A stretch of DNA of 32,116 nt from Pseudomonadota bacterium (GTDB taxonomy: Bacteria; Pseudomonadota; Gammaproteobacteria; Burkholderiales; Ferrovaceae). The translations under genes were made by a program, and so were the position numbers. Position 1 is the first letter of the stretch. Every line of letters begins with the position of its first letter. The DNA lies in contig JAKBLB010000009.1 in NCBI GenBank assembly GCA_021832305.1, positions 1 through 32,116 of the forward strand, written 5' to 3'. Shown here piece after piece: positions 6,132-13,111 of the stretch. The notes beneath the pieces were generated by a model. The model did no database searches, was not told the origin of the DNA, and saw only the letters and a program-made list of their open reading frames with translations.

Positions 6132-6553
6132 AGGCGCAAGAGTTTGTGACGCGCTTGGATCAGGTCAAGCGGACTGGCTCTGGCCGATGGATGACAAAGT
6201 GTCCGGCGCACGATGATAAAGGCCCTTCACTTTCGGTTACGGAAGCCCAGGATGGGAAAATTCTCCTCCACTGTTTTGCAGGATGTGGGGCGCAAGAGAT
6301 CATGCAGGCCCTTGGTTTGGAATTGGCCGACCTATTCCCTGAAAAACTTTCGTTCAACCCTGGACGTGCCCAAAGATTCCCAGCCCGTGAAATTTTGATG
6401 GCGCTGGCTTCTGAAATCGAGATAGCGGCTTTGTTGATTTTCCGCTGGATCGATCCTGATCGTGACTGGAAACCGGATCACTATGACCGCCTGTTACTGA
6501 GTAACTCCAGAATCCAGAATGCGGTAAACATGCTGGGGGTGCATTATGGATAA
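6128..6553 (+). CDS. Stand-alone CHC2 zinc-finger primase-like protein
   Basis: This 141-residue protein carries the zinc-binding domain of DnaG-type primases, which recognises the priming site on single-stranded DNA. The ligands are Cys25, His28 (CPAHDD), Cys49 and Cys53 (HCFAGC), followed by the conserved helix AQEIMQALGLELADLFP. The C-terminal 70 residues have no recognised domain, and the TOPRIM catalytic part of a primase is absent. It is coupled on both sides: ATGA overlap with the upstream gene and an 8-base overlap with the DUF3987 gene. I infer that the two make a split primase-helicase-like unit for element replication. Confidence 0.82.
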   Translation: MKAQEFVTRLDQVKRTGSGRWMTKCPAHDDKGPSLSVTEAQDGKILLHCFAGCGAQEIMQALGLELADLFPEKLSFNPGRAQRFPAREILMALASEIEIAALLIFRWIDPDRDWKPDHYDRLLLSNSRIQNAVNMLGVHYG

Positions 6554-8078
6554 TCTCACACTTGAGCAGCGTAACGTTCTGGATTACTCACGGCCACCAC
6601 GCAGGGAGGCCCCCGTGTTACGGATACCGGAACCACTCCCCACCCTGCCAAGGGTCACGCCATTTGATTACGATTACCTACCAAAAGGGCTATGCCCCTT
6701 CGTTAAAGACCTTTGCGAGAGAATGCAGTGCCCTCCTGATTATGCAGGAATCACCGCGATGGTCATGGCCGGTTCTGTAATCGGGAGGCAAATCGGGATT
6801 CGACCAAGACGGCGCGATAACTGGCTTGTCATCCCCAATCTTTGGGGCGCAATCGTGGGAAAGTCAGGCATTATGAAAAGCCCCACGATGGGCGCTGCCA
6901 TAGCGCCTTTGAGGTCCATTCAGTTACAAGCGTTTGAACAGTATTCAAAGGATATTGAAGAGTCCACAGGTTCGCATGAAGTTGAAAAAATAGTCCGTTC
7001 TGCCAAACTATCCGAAGCAAGAAAAGTGGCGAAAACAGGCGGAAGCAATGATCAAATTAGACGAGTACTGGGTGAATCAGATGAAGGAGTCCCACCCCCG
7101 AAGCGCTGGATCACGAACAACGCCAGTTACGAGGCCCTGGGGGAACTGTTGATTGAAAACCCAAACGGGATACTTATTGAATCTGATGAACTTATAGGAT
7201 TACTAAAACAACTCGACGCATCAGGGCAGGAGGTTGCGCGGAGTTTCTATCTGACAGGCTCCGAGGGCACCACGCCCTACACTTTCGACAGAATTATCCG
7301 TGGGAAAGGGATCCACATTCCGGCGGTTTGTTTGTCTGTTATCGGAGGCATCCAGCCCGGCGTGCTGGGTTCGTATGTCAGGCAGGCGGTTGCTGGAAAT
7401 GCTGGCGCTGATGGCTTGTTGCAGCGTTTTGGATTGATAGTTTACCCGGACATCGATCCACACTGGGAGGATATCGACCGTTACCCGGACCGCGAAGCGC
7501 GAAATGTGGTTTCCAGCCTCGTGGGGAAATTGGCAAACCTGGACACTGCCAGCATTGGGGGCCAGACAGATGAATTTTGCCCGGTTCCTTACTTACGGTT
7601 TGACGACGAGGCGCAGGAAATTTTTATCGACTGGCGCACGAAACATGAACACCGCTTAAGGGATGGCGACGATCATCCGGCGATTGAATCGCATCTATCA
7701 AAATACCGCAAATTAGTTCCTTCACTGGCCCTGATTAACCACCTTTGCGAAGATGGGAAGGGGCCTGTCACCCAAGCCTCCTTACTCAGGGCGCTGGCCT
7801 TCGTTGAGTACCTGGAAAGCCACGCACGGCGCGTTTACTCAAGCGCCACCAGCCCCGAAGTTGACGGGGCGAAGTTGGTACTCCAGCGACTGCAAAACAG
7901 CAAACTCAAGGCACCCTTCACTCCCAGGGACTTACAACGCAAAGGGTGGGCAGGTCTGGAAACTGCGGGATCAGTTCAAGCGGCCATTTCTGTCCTCGTA
8001 GATCACGGTCACCTCGTCAGTCATGAGGAGCAAACGGGCGGACGGCCATCCATAAGTTACGAATGGGTCAAGTCATGA
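6546..8078 (+). CDS. DUF3987 helicase-like replication protein
   Basis: This is a 510-residue DUF3987 protein, a P-loop family of phages and integrated elements often fused or paired with primase domains and thought to act as a replicative helicase. A P-loop variant VGKSGIMKSP at residues 104-113 follows the strand WLVIPNLWGAI. GILIESDELIGLLKQL near 210 is the likely Walker B region. The C-terminus looks like a winged helix (FTPRDLQRKGWAGL, then AAISVLVDHGHLVSHEEQTG), suited to DNA binding. Its start overlaps the CHC2 gene, and its stop overlaps the next start by ATGA. The length is full for the family. Confidence 0.85.
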   Translation: MDNLTLEQRNVLDYSRPPRREAPVLRIPEPLPTLPRVTPFDYDYLPKGLCPFVKDLCERMQCPPDYAGITAMVMAGSVIGRQIGIRPRRRDNWLVIPNLWGAIVGKSGIMKSPTMGAAIAPLRSIQLQAFEQYSKDIEESTGSHEVEKIVRSAKLSEARKVAKTGGSNDQIRRVLGESDEGVPPPKRWITNNASYEALGELLIENPNGILIESDELIGLLKQLDASGQEVARSFYLTGSEGTTPYTFDRIIRGKGIHIPAVCLSVIGGIQPGVLGSYVRQAVAGNAGADGLLQRFGLIVYPDIDPHWEDIDRYPDREARNVVSSLVGKLANLDTASIGGQTDEFCPVPYLRFDDEAQEIFIDWRTKHEHRLRDGDDHPAIESHLSKYRKLVPSLALINHLCEDGKGPVTQASLLRALAFVEYLESHARRVYSSATSPEVDGAKLVLQRLQNSKLKAPFTPRDLQRKGWAGLETAGSVQAAISVLVDHGHLVSHEEQTGGRPSISYEWVKS

Positions 8079-8527
8079 GTTACCTTCAAATGCTAAGGGA
8101 ACTGGAAAAAAAATCACAAATAGAGGCCATCCCCCCACTGACAGAACCGACAAAAGCCCCTTCTGTCAGTTTTGTCACCCCACCCCCGGCCAATATTCGA
8201 GAATTTTTTTCTGTTTCTGATAAAACGGACTTTCCCCCGGCATCGCTAAAAACCGAGGTATCAGCCCCACCCGGTGAGGAACCCTGGCGCGATGAACTTG
8301 CGGCTCAACTCGAGGCAAATCCCGAACTTCGGTACGTTTACCGCGCCGGGTTACCCGAGGACGGTTTGGTTAAACTGTATGTTGCTGTCAGGGACGTGGC
8401 CACGGCTTACTTCACGATCCCAGCGGAGCGGTACGATCCAATCACGGCCATGATGGAACTGTCACGACTGGCAGACCAGCATTACCCGGCAGTTGATCCA
8501 CACCCTTACGCGGACCCTTTGAGGTGA
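8075..8527 (+). CDS. Hypothetical proline-rich protein
   Basis: This is a 150-residue product if read from ATG 8075, chosen because ATGA couples it to the stop of the DUF3987 gene; an in-frame ATG at 8063 is possible. The first 70 residues are Pro/Ser/Thr-rich and probably disordered. The rest (EEPWRDELAAQLEANPELRY to the end) is likely folded and helical. No domain is recognised. Being the last gene of the coupled run, it may assist replication or control. Confidence 0.65.
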   Translation: MSYLQMLRELEKKSQIEAIPPLTEPTKAPSVSFVTPPPANIREFFSVSDKTDFPPASLKTEVSAPPGEEPWRDELAAQLEANPELRYVYRAGLPEDGLVKLYVAVRDVATAYFTIPAERYDPITAMMELSRLADQHYPAVDPHPYADPLR

Positions 8528-8574
8528 AAGCACAACTTCGGATACTGGAATTCATGGTCATGTTTGACACGGCT

Positions 8575-8590
8575 GGATAAATGGTTATCC
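8575..8590. repeat. GGATAA-N4-TTATCC palindrome, copy 1
   Basis: GGATAA-ATGG-TTATCC, extended by T and A to 7-bp arms. It lies 54 bases upstream of the gene at 8644 and follows a TTGACA hexamer (8564-8569). It is one of four sites of identical layout within 228 bp. Confidence 0.7.
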
Positions 8591-8605
8591 ACTCTCACGG
8601 TTTAT

Positions 8606-8621
8606 GGATATAATATTATCC
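8606..8621. promoter_or_regulatory. Palindrome copy 2 overlapping a -10 box
   Basis: GGATAT-AATA-TTATCC begins 31 bases after copy 1, about three helical turns. It contains TATAAT at 8609-8614, a perfect -10 hexamer, 30 bases before the start codon at 8644. A protein bound here would block this promoter, so copies 1 and 2 look like a double operator. The -35 region at 8586-8591 is poor. Confidence 0.6.
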
Positions 8622-8643
8622 ATACTCCAATTGGACACCGAGC

Positions 8644-8952
8644 ATGAGATACCACATCACTGTCACCCGGAACGGAACCAGCACCAGAACCACGGTCAGC
8701 ATGGATAAAACCTTATCCGGTCTGCTGGCGGCTTCACTTGGGAAGGATGGACTGCTGGCGGATCACGGAACAGTCAGGGCATGGCTGGATAACAGTTTAT
8801 CCGAATGGGCGGCGTTTGATCCGCTCTTGCCAGTTTCCAGACAAGTTACGCACCTGGCGCTGTTGCGTATCGCAAGACCGGAATATGTTGACGCTCTGAC
8901 GGCTCCAGAGGCCCACAGCGGCGTTATTCATGGCGCGGCCAGAAAGAGGTAA
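8644..8952 (+). CDS. Hypothetical protein carrying two palindromic sites
   Basis: This is a 102-residue product read from ATG 8644. A promoter with a perfect TATAAT (8609-8614) lies directly upstream, so it probably starts a new transcript separate from the replication operon. The N-terminus (MRYHITVTRNGTSTRTTVSM) could form beta strands. The middle contains LLAASLGKDGLLADHGTVRA followed by WLDNSLSEW, probably helical. No family is recognised. The gene contains two of the four GGATAA palindromes, and two more lie in its promoter. It may encode, or be controlled by, the protein that binds them, but that is inference. Confidence 0.6.
   Translation: MRYHITVTRNGTSTRTTVSMDKTLSGLLAASLGKDGLLADHGTVRAWLDNSLSEWAAFDPLLPVSRQVTHLALLRIARPEYVDALTAPEAHSGVIHGAARKR
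8703..8718. repeat. GGATAA-N4-TTATCC palindrome, copy 3 (intragenic)
   Basis: GGATAA-AACC-TTATCC lies within codons 20-25 of the gene at 8644, encoding DKTLS. It has the same 6-4-6 layout as copies 1 and 4. Confidence 0.65.
8787..8802. repeat. GGATAA-N4-TTATCC palindrome, copy 4 (intragenic)
   Basis: GGATAA-CAGT-TTATCC lies within the gene at 8644, encoding DNSLS. It sits 84 bases after copy 3. Confidence 0.65.
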
Positions 8953-8954
8953 CC

Positions 8955-9230
8955 ATGCAGAAAGTCACGAAACCAAAAACGCTGGAAAACGGCTCGGTAG
9001 TGGAATTGGTGCGCGGCCCTACCCCCCCAATTCGACTGCACACCCTGGATGACTTACGACTGGAGATGGCGCGGGTTTACCGCGAGATGCGATCCGGCGC
9101 TATTGATCCCCAGGACGGCACCCGCCTGGCTTACGTTCTCGGTCAGATGGTAAAACTTTTTGAACAGACCGCCCAGGAACGACGACTAGAGGCAATCGAA
9201 CAAACGCTTTCCCAAAGGACCGCGCCGTGA
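8955..9230 (+). CDS. Hypothetical small helical protein
   Basis: This 91-residue protein starts 2 bases after the previous stop, with AGAAAGAGG as ribosome site. A central segment, LHTLDDLRLEMARVYREMRS then GAIDPQDGTRLAYVLGQMVK, is a pattern I associate with small proteins of phages and integrative elements that appear near packaging or replication genes. I cannot name a family with certainty. The C-terminus is likely a coiled helix. It is coupled to the next gene by a GTGA overlap. Confidence 0.65.
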   Translation: MQKVTKPKTLENGSVVELVRGPTPPIRLHTLDDLRLEMARVYREMRSGAIDPQDGTRLAYVLGQMVKLFEQTAQERRLEAIEQTLSQRTAP

Positions 9231-9763
9231 AAAACCCCATCGCAAAACTTTATGAAAAGTTGACCCCTTCCGAACTGGCTACCGTCGCCCTCAAGCACGT
9301 ATTCAACGGGGACAATGACGAGGCAGGACGCGTGGTCAACATGGTGCCCAGGGTTCATTACATCGGTAACGACCTTGCCTACATGCAGAAGGTACGGGGG
9401 TTCATGGGCATGGTGGACGACTGGGCTGCACTGGTCTGGAAGGCTCGTTACCAGCGGGAAGAAACCTTTTCTCAGGCGTTATCATTCGTCATACACCCGA
9501 GCAATGACCCAGAGGGGGAAATACTCTGTCGGATAAAAAATCGTCTGGTGAAATGGGAATCCGACTTGATGGCGCTCGACGATGCCCTGGAGTCCGTATG
9601 CGCGTCTGCTGGCATTGATCCTGACGGGGTGAGGGCGCTCCATGGCATTGAACGTTTTGAGCCGTTGGAACCTTCCCCAGGCGAGCCGAGAACAGAAGCC
9701 GACATGGAGACCCTGGGCTGGGCAATCCAAACCCTGAAGCAATGTCTGGATAGAGGCATTTAA
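9227..9763 (+). CDS. Hypothetical protein, last gene of the element
   Basis: This 178-residue product is read from GTG 9227, whose GTGA overlaps the stop of the upstream gene. It is acidic and mostly helical, with no signal peptide, membrane segment or recognised motif. It ends the run of genes in the element. A palindrome followed by ATTTTT begins 30 bases after its stop and may terminate the transcript. Confidence 0.65.
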   Translation: MKNPIAKLYEKLTPSELATVALKHVFNGDNDEAGRVVNMVPRVHYIGNDLAYMQKVRGFMGMVDDWAALVWKARYQREETFSQALSFVIHPSNDPEGEILCRIKNRLVKWESDLMALDDALESVCASAGIDPDGVRALHGIERFEPLEPSPGEPRTEADMETLGWAIQTLKQCLDRGI

Positions 9764-9792
9764 CCACCGCGCTGTCGGATGCAAATTGCTGA

Positions 9793-9816
9793 TCAAGTGG
9801 CAAAATTGCCACTTGA
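9793..9816. repeat. 24-bp palindrome family, copy 1
   Basis: TCAAGTGGCAA-AA-TTGCCACTTGA has perfect 11-bp arms. It lies 30 bases after the last gene and is followed by TTTTT, so it could also act as a terminator. It shares its core with three further palindromes in this gap. Confidence 0.75.
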
Positions 9817-9904
9817 TTTTTACCTAACGTTTTCCGGTACTTAGCGGTGATCCAGTAGACAATCGACTTTTGCATTTTCGCCTCAGGTGGCGAAGAAAAG
9901 CCGA

Positions 9905-9928
9905 TCAAGAGGCAATATTGCCCCTTGA
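9905..9928. repeat. 24-bp palindrome family, copy 2
   Basis: TCAAGAGGCAA-TA-TTGCCCCTTGA has 11-bp arms with one mismatched pair. No T-run follows. Confidence 0.65.
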
Positions 9929-10371
9929 AACAGTCGGACCATATCTGACCGATTTAGTGAACAAATTTACAAGATAAAATCCGTTTCTAACCATATGGTT
10001 GAAGTGAAATCGAGTTTGTCCGTAGCGAAAAAATAGCGAACAGTTTCAAGCCCGTCTGCTCTGTTGCGGGAAGGGTACGATGTGCGCTTTGATACTGTCT
10101 GCCAAGTCACCCCGAGAGCGCCAGCACAGCACGCGTGACCGGATGAACATTACCTTGCCGCCAACTTACCCCAGATCAGCACCATAAATGCTTTTTCGTC
10201 ATGGTGACAGTCACGGGAGCCTTCCTTAGGCCCGGATCGTGGTTACCTTCGAGGAATGACAGGTCTGTATTCCCCCCCCTGCGGTAACTCTTACGGTGCT
10301 GGCACCATAAAAAGATCACAGCATCCGTGACGGATGACCGCTCAGGCCCATGGCGGAAACCGGAATGCCGA

Positions 10372-10395
10372 GCAAGTGTCAAAATTGACACTTGA
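10372..10395. repeat. 24-bp palindrome family, copy 3
   Basis: GCAAGTGTCAA-AA-TTGACACTTGA is symmetric except at the outermost pair. Relative to copies 1 and 4 the inner G/C pair is changed to T/A on both arms, a compensatory change that keeps the dyad. Confidence 0.7.
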
Positions 10396-10435
10396 AACTC
10401 TACAATATAATCAATGAGTTGCAAGCGAAAAAAGA

Positions 10436-10459
10436 AAAAGTGGCAAAATTGCCACTTTT
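10436..10459. repeat. 24-bp palindrome family, copy 4
   Basis: AAAAGTGGCAA-AA-TTGCCACTTTT is a perfect palindrome around the same centre as copy 1, flanked by A-runs on the left and T-runs on the right. It could double as a bidirectional terminator. Confidence 0.7.
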
Positions 10460-10655
10460 CTGCCAGCGATCAATACCCATCAGAATCCGGTCACACCACA
10501 TAGACCCGTTGTTTTTTCCTGACTGCCCTTCGTTACTTGGTAACGATGATCCCATATCGTCTCATGTAATCTATTTCAAGCACTTTCATTTTAGGTGGGC
10601 GGGATGATGGACGGCTATAAAAAATGGCTATGAATGCCCGTGTTTATTGATGTGA

Positions 10656-10731
10656 TGGTGGAGGGTAGGAGGATCGAACTCCCGACCTTCTGATTGCGAA
10701 CCAGACGCTCTCCCAACTGAGCTAACCCCCC
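10656..10731 (-). tRNA. tRNA-Ala (anticodon CGC)
   Basis: This is a 76-nt tRNA with encoded CCA. The acceptor pairs GGGGGGT with ACCCTCC and contains the G3-U70 wobble that marks alanine tRNAs. The D-arm reads GCTCAGTTGGGAGAGC. The anticodon stem TCTGG/TCAGA encloses the loop TTCGCAA, giving anticodon CGC for codon GCG. The T-arm is GGGAG-TTCGATC-CTCCT. It is transcribed leftward, divergently from the alkB-like gene. Its 3' end faces the integrated element but does not match the att core at 3685. Confidence 0.95.
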
Positions 10732-10742
10732 ACGGATGTTGT

Positions 10743-10748
10743 ATTATA
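10743..10748 (-). promoter_or_regulatory. -10 box of tRNA-Ala
   Basis: ATTATA on the plus strand is a perfect TATAAT on the minus strand, 11 bases upstream of the tRNA 5' end. The matching -35 would lie inside the 5' end of the alkB-like gene and is not clear. Confidence 0.55.
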
Positions 10749-10754
10749 TCGGCT

Positions 10755-11756
10755 ATGGAAAATTCTCGTGCATCTTTGACGAACCCCATGGCTTTGGGGG
10801 GAGCGGTGCTGGCGATATTTTTCGCCTGGTTACCCGCTATTTTTTTGGCGCTGGGCCATCCGGCCTGGCCTCTGTTCATCGGTCTGTTCGTTTTGCCTTT
10901 GCTGGAATGGGCGGTGGGGGATTACCAAGGTCCCATTCCTTACTGGAATTTCTGGGCTCTGCGCGTCATTTTGGCGGGTATCGCCCTGCAGGGTCTGGTG
11001 GGCGCCTATTTTGCCCAACACTATGCCTGGTGGCTGGTTATCCTGGCTGGCGCAGGATCTGGCTATGCGGCTGGGGGATCGGGGAATGCCCTGGGCCATG
11101 AATTGGGGCACAGTCGTGCGCTGTGGGATCGGCGCCTGGCCAAGTGGTTCTTCACCACGGTATGTTTTGGCCACTACACGCAAGAGCATGGGGCTGGGCA
11201 CCATGTGCTGGTGGGAACGCCCAAGGACAGTCTGTACAGTTACCTGTCCGATACGCTGTCCAGTTTCTCCCATCGCAACATGATCAAGCAACTTCGTTTG
11301 GGAATCGAAATTGCAACGGCTCGGGGCAATCTTTGGTCTGAGGTGTACGGTCCGATTTTCTTCTATGTTCTGATCAATCTGGTGATTGGCTATCTGGCTG
11401 GCTGGAAGGGGGTATTGTTTCTGACCGTACAGACCGTGGTGATGTATCTGGTGGATGCATCCATTACGTTCATTCAGCATTTTGCCTTGCACCGCAAGGA
11501 AATCAACGGTCGCTTCGAGCGCATCGGACCTCAGCACACCTGGGACTGTCGGAATTGGGTGACGACCCTGGTGTCGTTCAATAATTGTCGGCATGTGGAT
11601 CACCACATCAATCCCGGAAAGGATCTCAATGGGTTGGAACCGGTCCCGGAGGCACCTCAGTTGCCCTACGGCTATGCCGTCATGGGAACTTTGGCCAATT
11701 TTCCCCCGGTATTTCGGCGCATCATGGAGAATACGGGAGCGGACTTGGCGCGCTGA
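10755..11756 (+). CDS. AlkB-type membrane di-iron hydroxylase/desaturase
   Basis: This is an integral inner-membrane non-heme di-iron enzyme of the alkane 1-monooxygenase/fatty acid desaturase superfamily. It oxidises a terminal C-H bond of an alkane or acyl chain using O2 and reduced rubredoxin or ferredoxin. The 333 residues contain the His boxes HELGH (115-119), EHGAGHH (144-150) and HVDHH (280-284), with several hydrophobic segments between and before them. It is shorter than classical AlkB (about 400). IQHFALHR stands where AlkB has a Tyr-Gly-Leu motif, so the true substrate is uncertain. No Shine-Dalgarno is seen before ATG 10755 or before the alternative ATG 10788. No rubredoxin gene is adjacent. 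Confidence 0.8.
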   Translation: MENSRASLTNPMALGGAVLAIFFAWLPAIFLALGHPAWPLFIGLFVLPLLEWAVGDYQGPIPYWNFWALRVILAGIALQGLVGAYFAQHYAWWLVILAGAGSGYAAGGSGNALGHELGHSRALWDRRLAKWFFTTVCFGHYTQEHGAGHHVLVGTPKDSLYSYLSDTLSSFSHRNMIKQLRLGIEIATARGNLWSEVYGPIFFYVLINLVIGYLAGWKGVLFLTVQTVVMYLVDASITFIQHFALHRKEINGRFERIGPQHTWDCRNWVTTLVSFNNCRHVDHHINPGKDLNGLEPVPEAPQLPYGYAVMGTLANFPPVFRRIMENTGADLAR

Positions 11757-11814
11757 GCACTTTCCCTGTGCAGGGCTCCTTCTCTTCGTTTTCTGAGATT
11801 TGGGTGAAGGTGAG

Positions 11815-11820
11815 TATAAT
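11815..11820 (+). promoter_or_regulatory. Possible -10 box for lgt
   Basis: A perfect TATAAT lies 49 bases before the lgt start in the 112-base gap after the alkB-like gene. The -35 region is weak. Confidence 0.35.
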
Positions 11821-11868
11821 CCATCATTTTATCCCAACGATCCTGTCTGCGGGAGGTGAGGGCCTGTC

Positions 11869-12693
11869 ATGTTGATTCACCCGGATTTCGATCCCGTCGC
11901 TCTGCACTTGGGGCCTTTTTCCATCCGCTGGTACGGAATCATGTACCTGGCGGGTTTCATGGCGGGAGCGGGAGCGGCGCGTTGGCGCATCAAGACCCAG
12001 CCGTGGCTGCACTGGACCGTGGAGCAGGTGGATAATTTCCTGACCTATGTGGTGGTGGGGGTGATCGCCGGTGGGCGGCTGGGTTATGTCCTGTTCTACA
12101 AACCGGAGTTTTATTTGACGCATCCGCAAGACATCATTGCCGTATGGCAGGGGGGGATGTCCTTTCATGGGGGGTTTCTTGGCGTGATCATGGCAGGGTG
12201 GCTCTATGCGCGACGCGAGAAACGCCGTTGGCTCGAAGTGACCGATTTTGTAGCGCCCCTGGTGACCTTCGGGTTGGGCTTTGGACGTTTGGGAAATTTT
12301 ATCAATGGGGAATTGCCGGGTCGGGTGACTTCGGTACCCTGGGCCATGGTTTTTCCCAAGGTAGACGCTTTCTCTCGCCATCCCTCCCAACTTTATGAGG
12401 CTTGTCTGGAAGGAGTGGTCCTGGGGTTTTTGCTGCTCTGGTTCAGCCGCAAGCCGCGCCCCATGGGGCGCATTTCCGCGCTATTCCTCATCGGTTATGG
12501 GGCGTTTCGGTTTGCGGTGGAATTCACGCGGGAACCGGATGACTTTTTGGGGTTACTGGCCTTTGGGTTCAGTATGGGACAGTGGCTCAGTTTGCCGATG
12601 ATCATTGCGGGAGGGGCTCTCTGGTTCTGGTCGGGTAAATCGGCTATGATGTCCCGCACAGCCGAGCCTGTCCCTACCTCACACGATAAATGA
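11869..12693 (+). CDS. lgt: Prolipoprotein diacylglyceryl transferase
   Basis: Lgt moves the diacylglyceryl group from phosphatidylglycerol to the lipobox cysteine of prolipoproteins in the inner membrane, the first step of lipoprotein maturation. The 274-residue protein has the family signature [14 protein letters not shown] (residues 139-152) and [11 protein letters not shown] (95-105), with the essential His100. The N-terminal [12 protein letters not shown] is also typical, as is HPSQLYEA (171-178). About seven hydrophobic segments fit the known topology. GGGAGGTGA gives a strong ribosome site before ATG 11869. A lipoprotein substrate is encoded nearby at 13111. Confidence 0.97.
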   Translation: MLIHPDFDPVALHLGPFSIRWYGIMYLAGFMAGAGAARWRIKTQPWLHWTVEQVDNFLTYVVVGVIAGGRLGYVLFYKPEFYLTHPQDIIAVWQGGMSFHGGFLGVIMAGWLYARREKRRWLEVTDFVAPLVTFGLGFGRLGNFINGELPGRVTSVPWAMVFPKVDAFSRHPSQLYEACLEGVVLGFLLLWFSRKPRPMGRISALFLIGYGAFRFAVEFTREPDDFLGLLAFGFSMGQWLSLPMIIAGGALWFWSGKSAMMSRTAEPVPTSHDK

Positions 12694-12787
12694 GAAACGG
12701 GGAAAACGAAGATCAGTCAAAAAAGTCTTCTGATCGGGATGGTCGGGTGTCGCATTCTGTCTGTTCATCTTGAAAAGGAGACGCTCC

Positions 12788-13111
12788 ATGAAATCTTGGA
12801 AAATTGCGGTATTGACCCTGGGACTCTTGCTGGAGACGGTTGCTGCCCATGCGGACAATGGGTTGGAACTGGCCAAAAAGAGCGGTTGCCTGACGTGTCA
12901 CAGTGTGGATACCCCCAAGGTAGGACCCTCCTACAAGGCAGTGGCTGCCAAATACCGAGGACAGCCGGGGGCAGACGCTAAATTGATCGCCAAGGTAACC
13001 CGTGGGGGTGGTGGAGTTTGGGGCATGATGCCCATGCCCGCCAAGGGGGGCAATGCCAATCTGTCCGACGAGGACATCAAAAAACTGGTCAAGTGGGTTT
13101 TATCTCGCTGA
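12788..13111 (+). CDS. Periplasmic class I cytochrome c
   Basis: This 107-residue monoheme cytochrome has a signal peptide (MKSWKIAVLTLGLLLETVAA, cut after about HA-22). The heme site CLTCH is at 34-38 and the distal Met lies in the late WGMMPMPAKGG segment, as in cytochromes c551/c552 and c5. It likely shuttles electrons in the periplasm. ATG 12788 is chosen because of GAAAAGGAG 8-14 bases upstream; an earlier in-frame start lacks this. The stop overlaps the first base of the next gene (TGATG), so the two are translated together. Confidence 0.92.
   Translation: MKSWKIAVLTLGLLLETVAAHADNGLELAKKSGCLTCHSVDTPKVGPSYKAVAAKYRGQPGADAKLIAKVTRGGGGVWGMMPMPAKGGNANLSDEDIKKLVKWVLSR

Larger units (their letters stand above)
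3685..10600. mobile_element. Small integrated element (P4-like integrase, AlpA, CHC2 and DUF3987 replication module)
   Basis: The element has an integrase next to a tRNA-end att core, an excisionase-like AlpA, a primase zinc finger, a helicase-like protein, and several small unknown genes, all on one strand. From AlpA onward they are tightly packed. A palindrome-rich, gene-free DNA follows. Base composition looks lower in GC than the genes to the right. No capsid, terminase, relaxase or type IV secretion gene is visible. It is therefore best described as a satellite-like or integrative replicating element. The right edge is uncertain: it lies between the last palindrome (10459) and tRNA-Ala (10656), and no second att copy was found. 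Confidence 0.6.
9764..10655. other. Gene-free, palindrome-rich region, possible origin or control region
   Basis: No credible reading frame is seen in these 892 bases. The region holds the four 24-bp palindromes. It also has a hairpin TTCGCC...GGCGAA (9877-9894), a CATCCGT-G-ACGGATG dyad (10322-10336), and a repeated GCACCATAAA (near 10179 and 10302). A pair GGTTAC...GGTAAC lies around 10240-10288. It adjoins a replication module and could contain the element's replication origin or its right end. It could also encode a structured RNA; nothing proves either. Confidence 0.5.

Noticed and set aside
9793-10459. CRISPR array
   Set aside because: The palindromes are irregularly spaced (112, 467 and 64 bases) and the repeats differ; no cas genes.
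10656-10680. tRNA-Ala 3' end as the second attachment site of the element
   Set aside because: Compared with the core at 3685-3708 only generic tRNA positions agree (TTCGAT, CCACCA); the acceptor bases differ, so it is not a direct repeat.
10830-11606. 258-codon open frame on the minus strand inside the alkB-like gene
   Set aside because: It is antisense to a gene with clear His boxes, lacks a ribosome site, and the translation shows no protein pattern.
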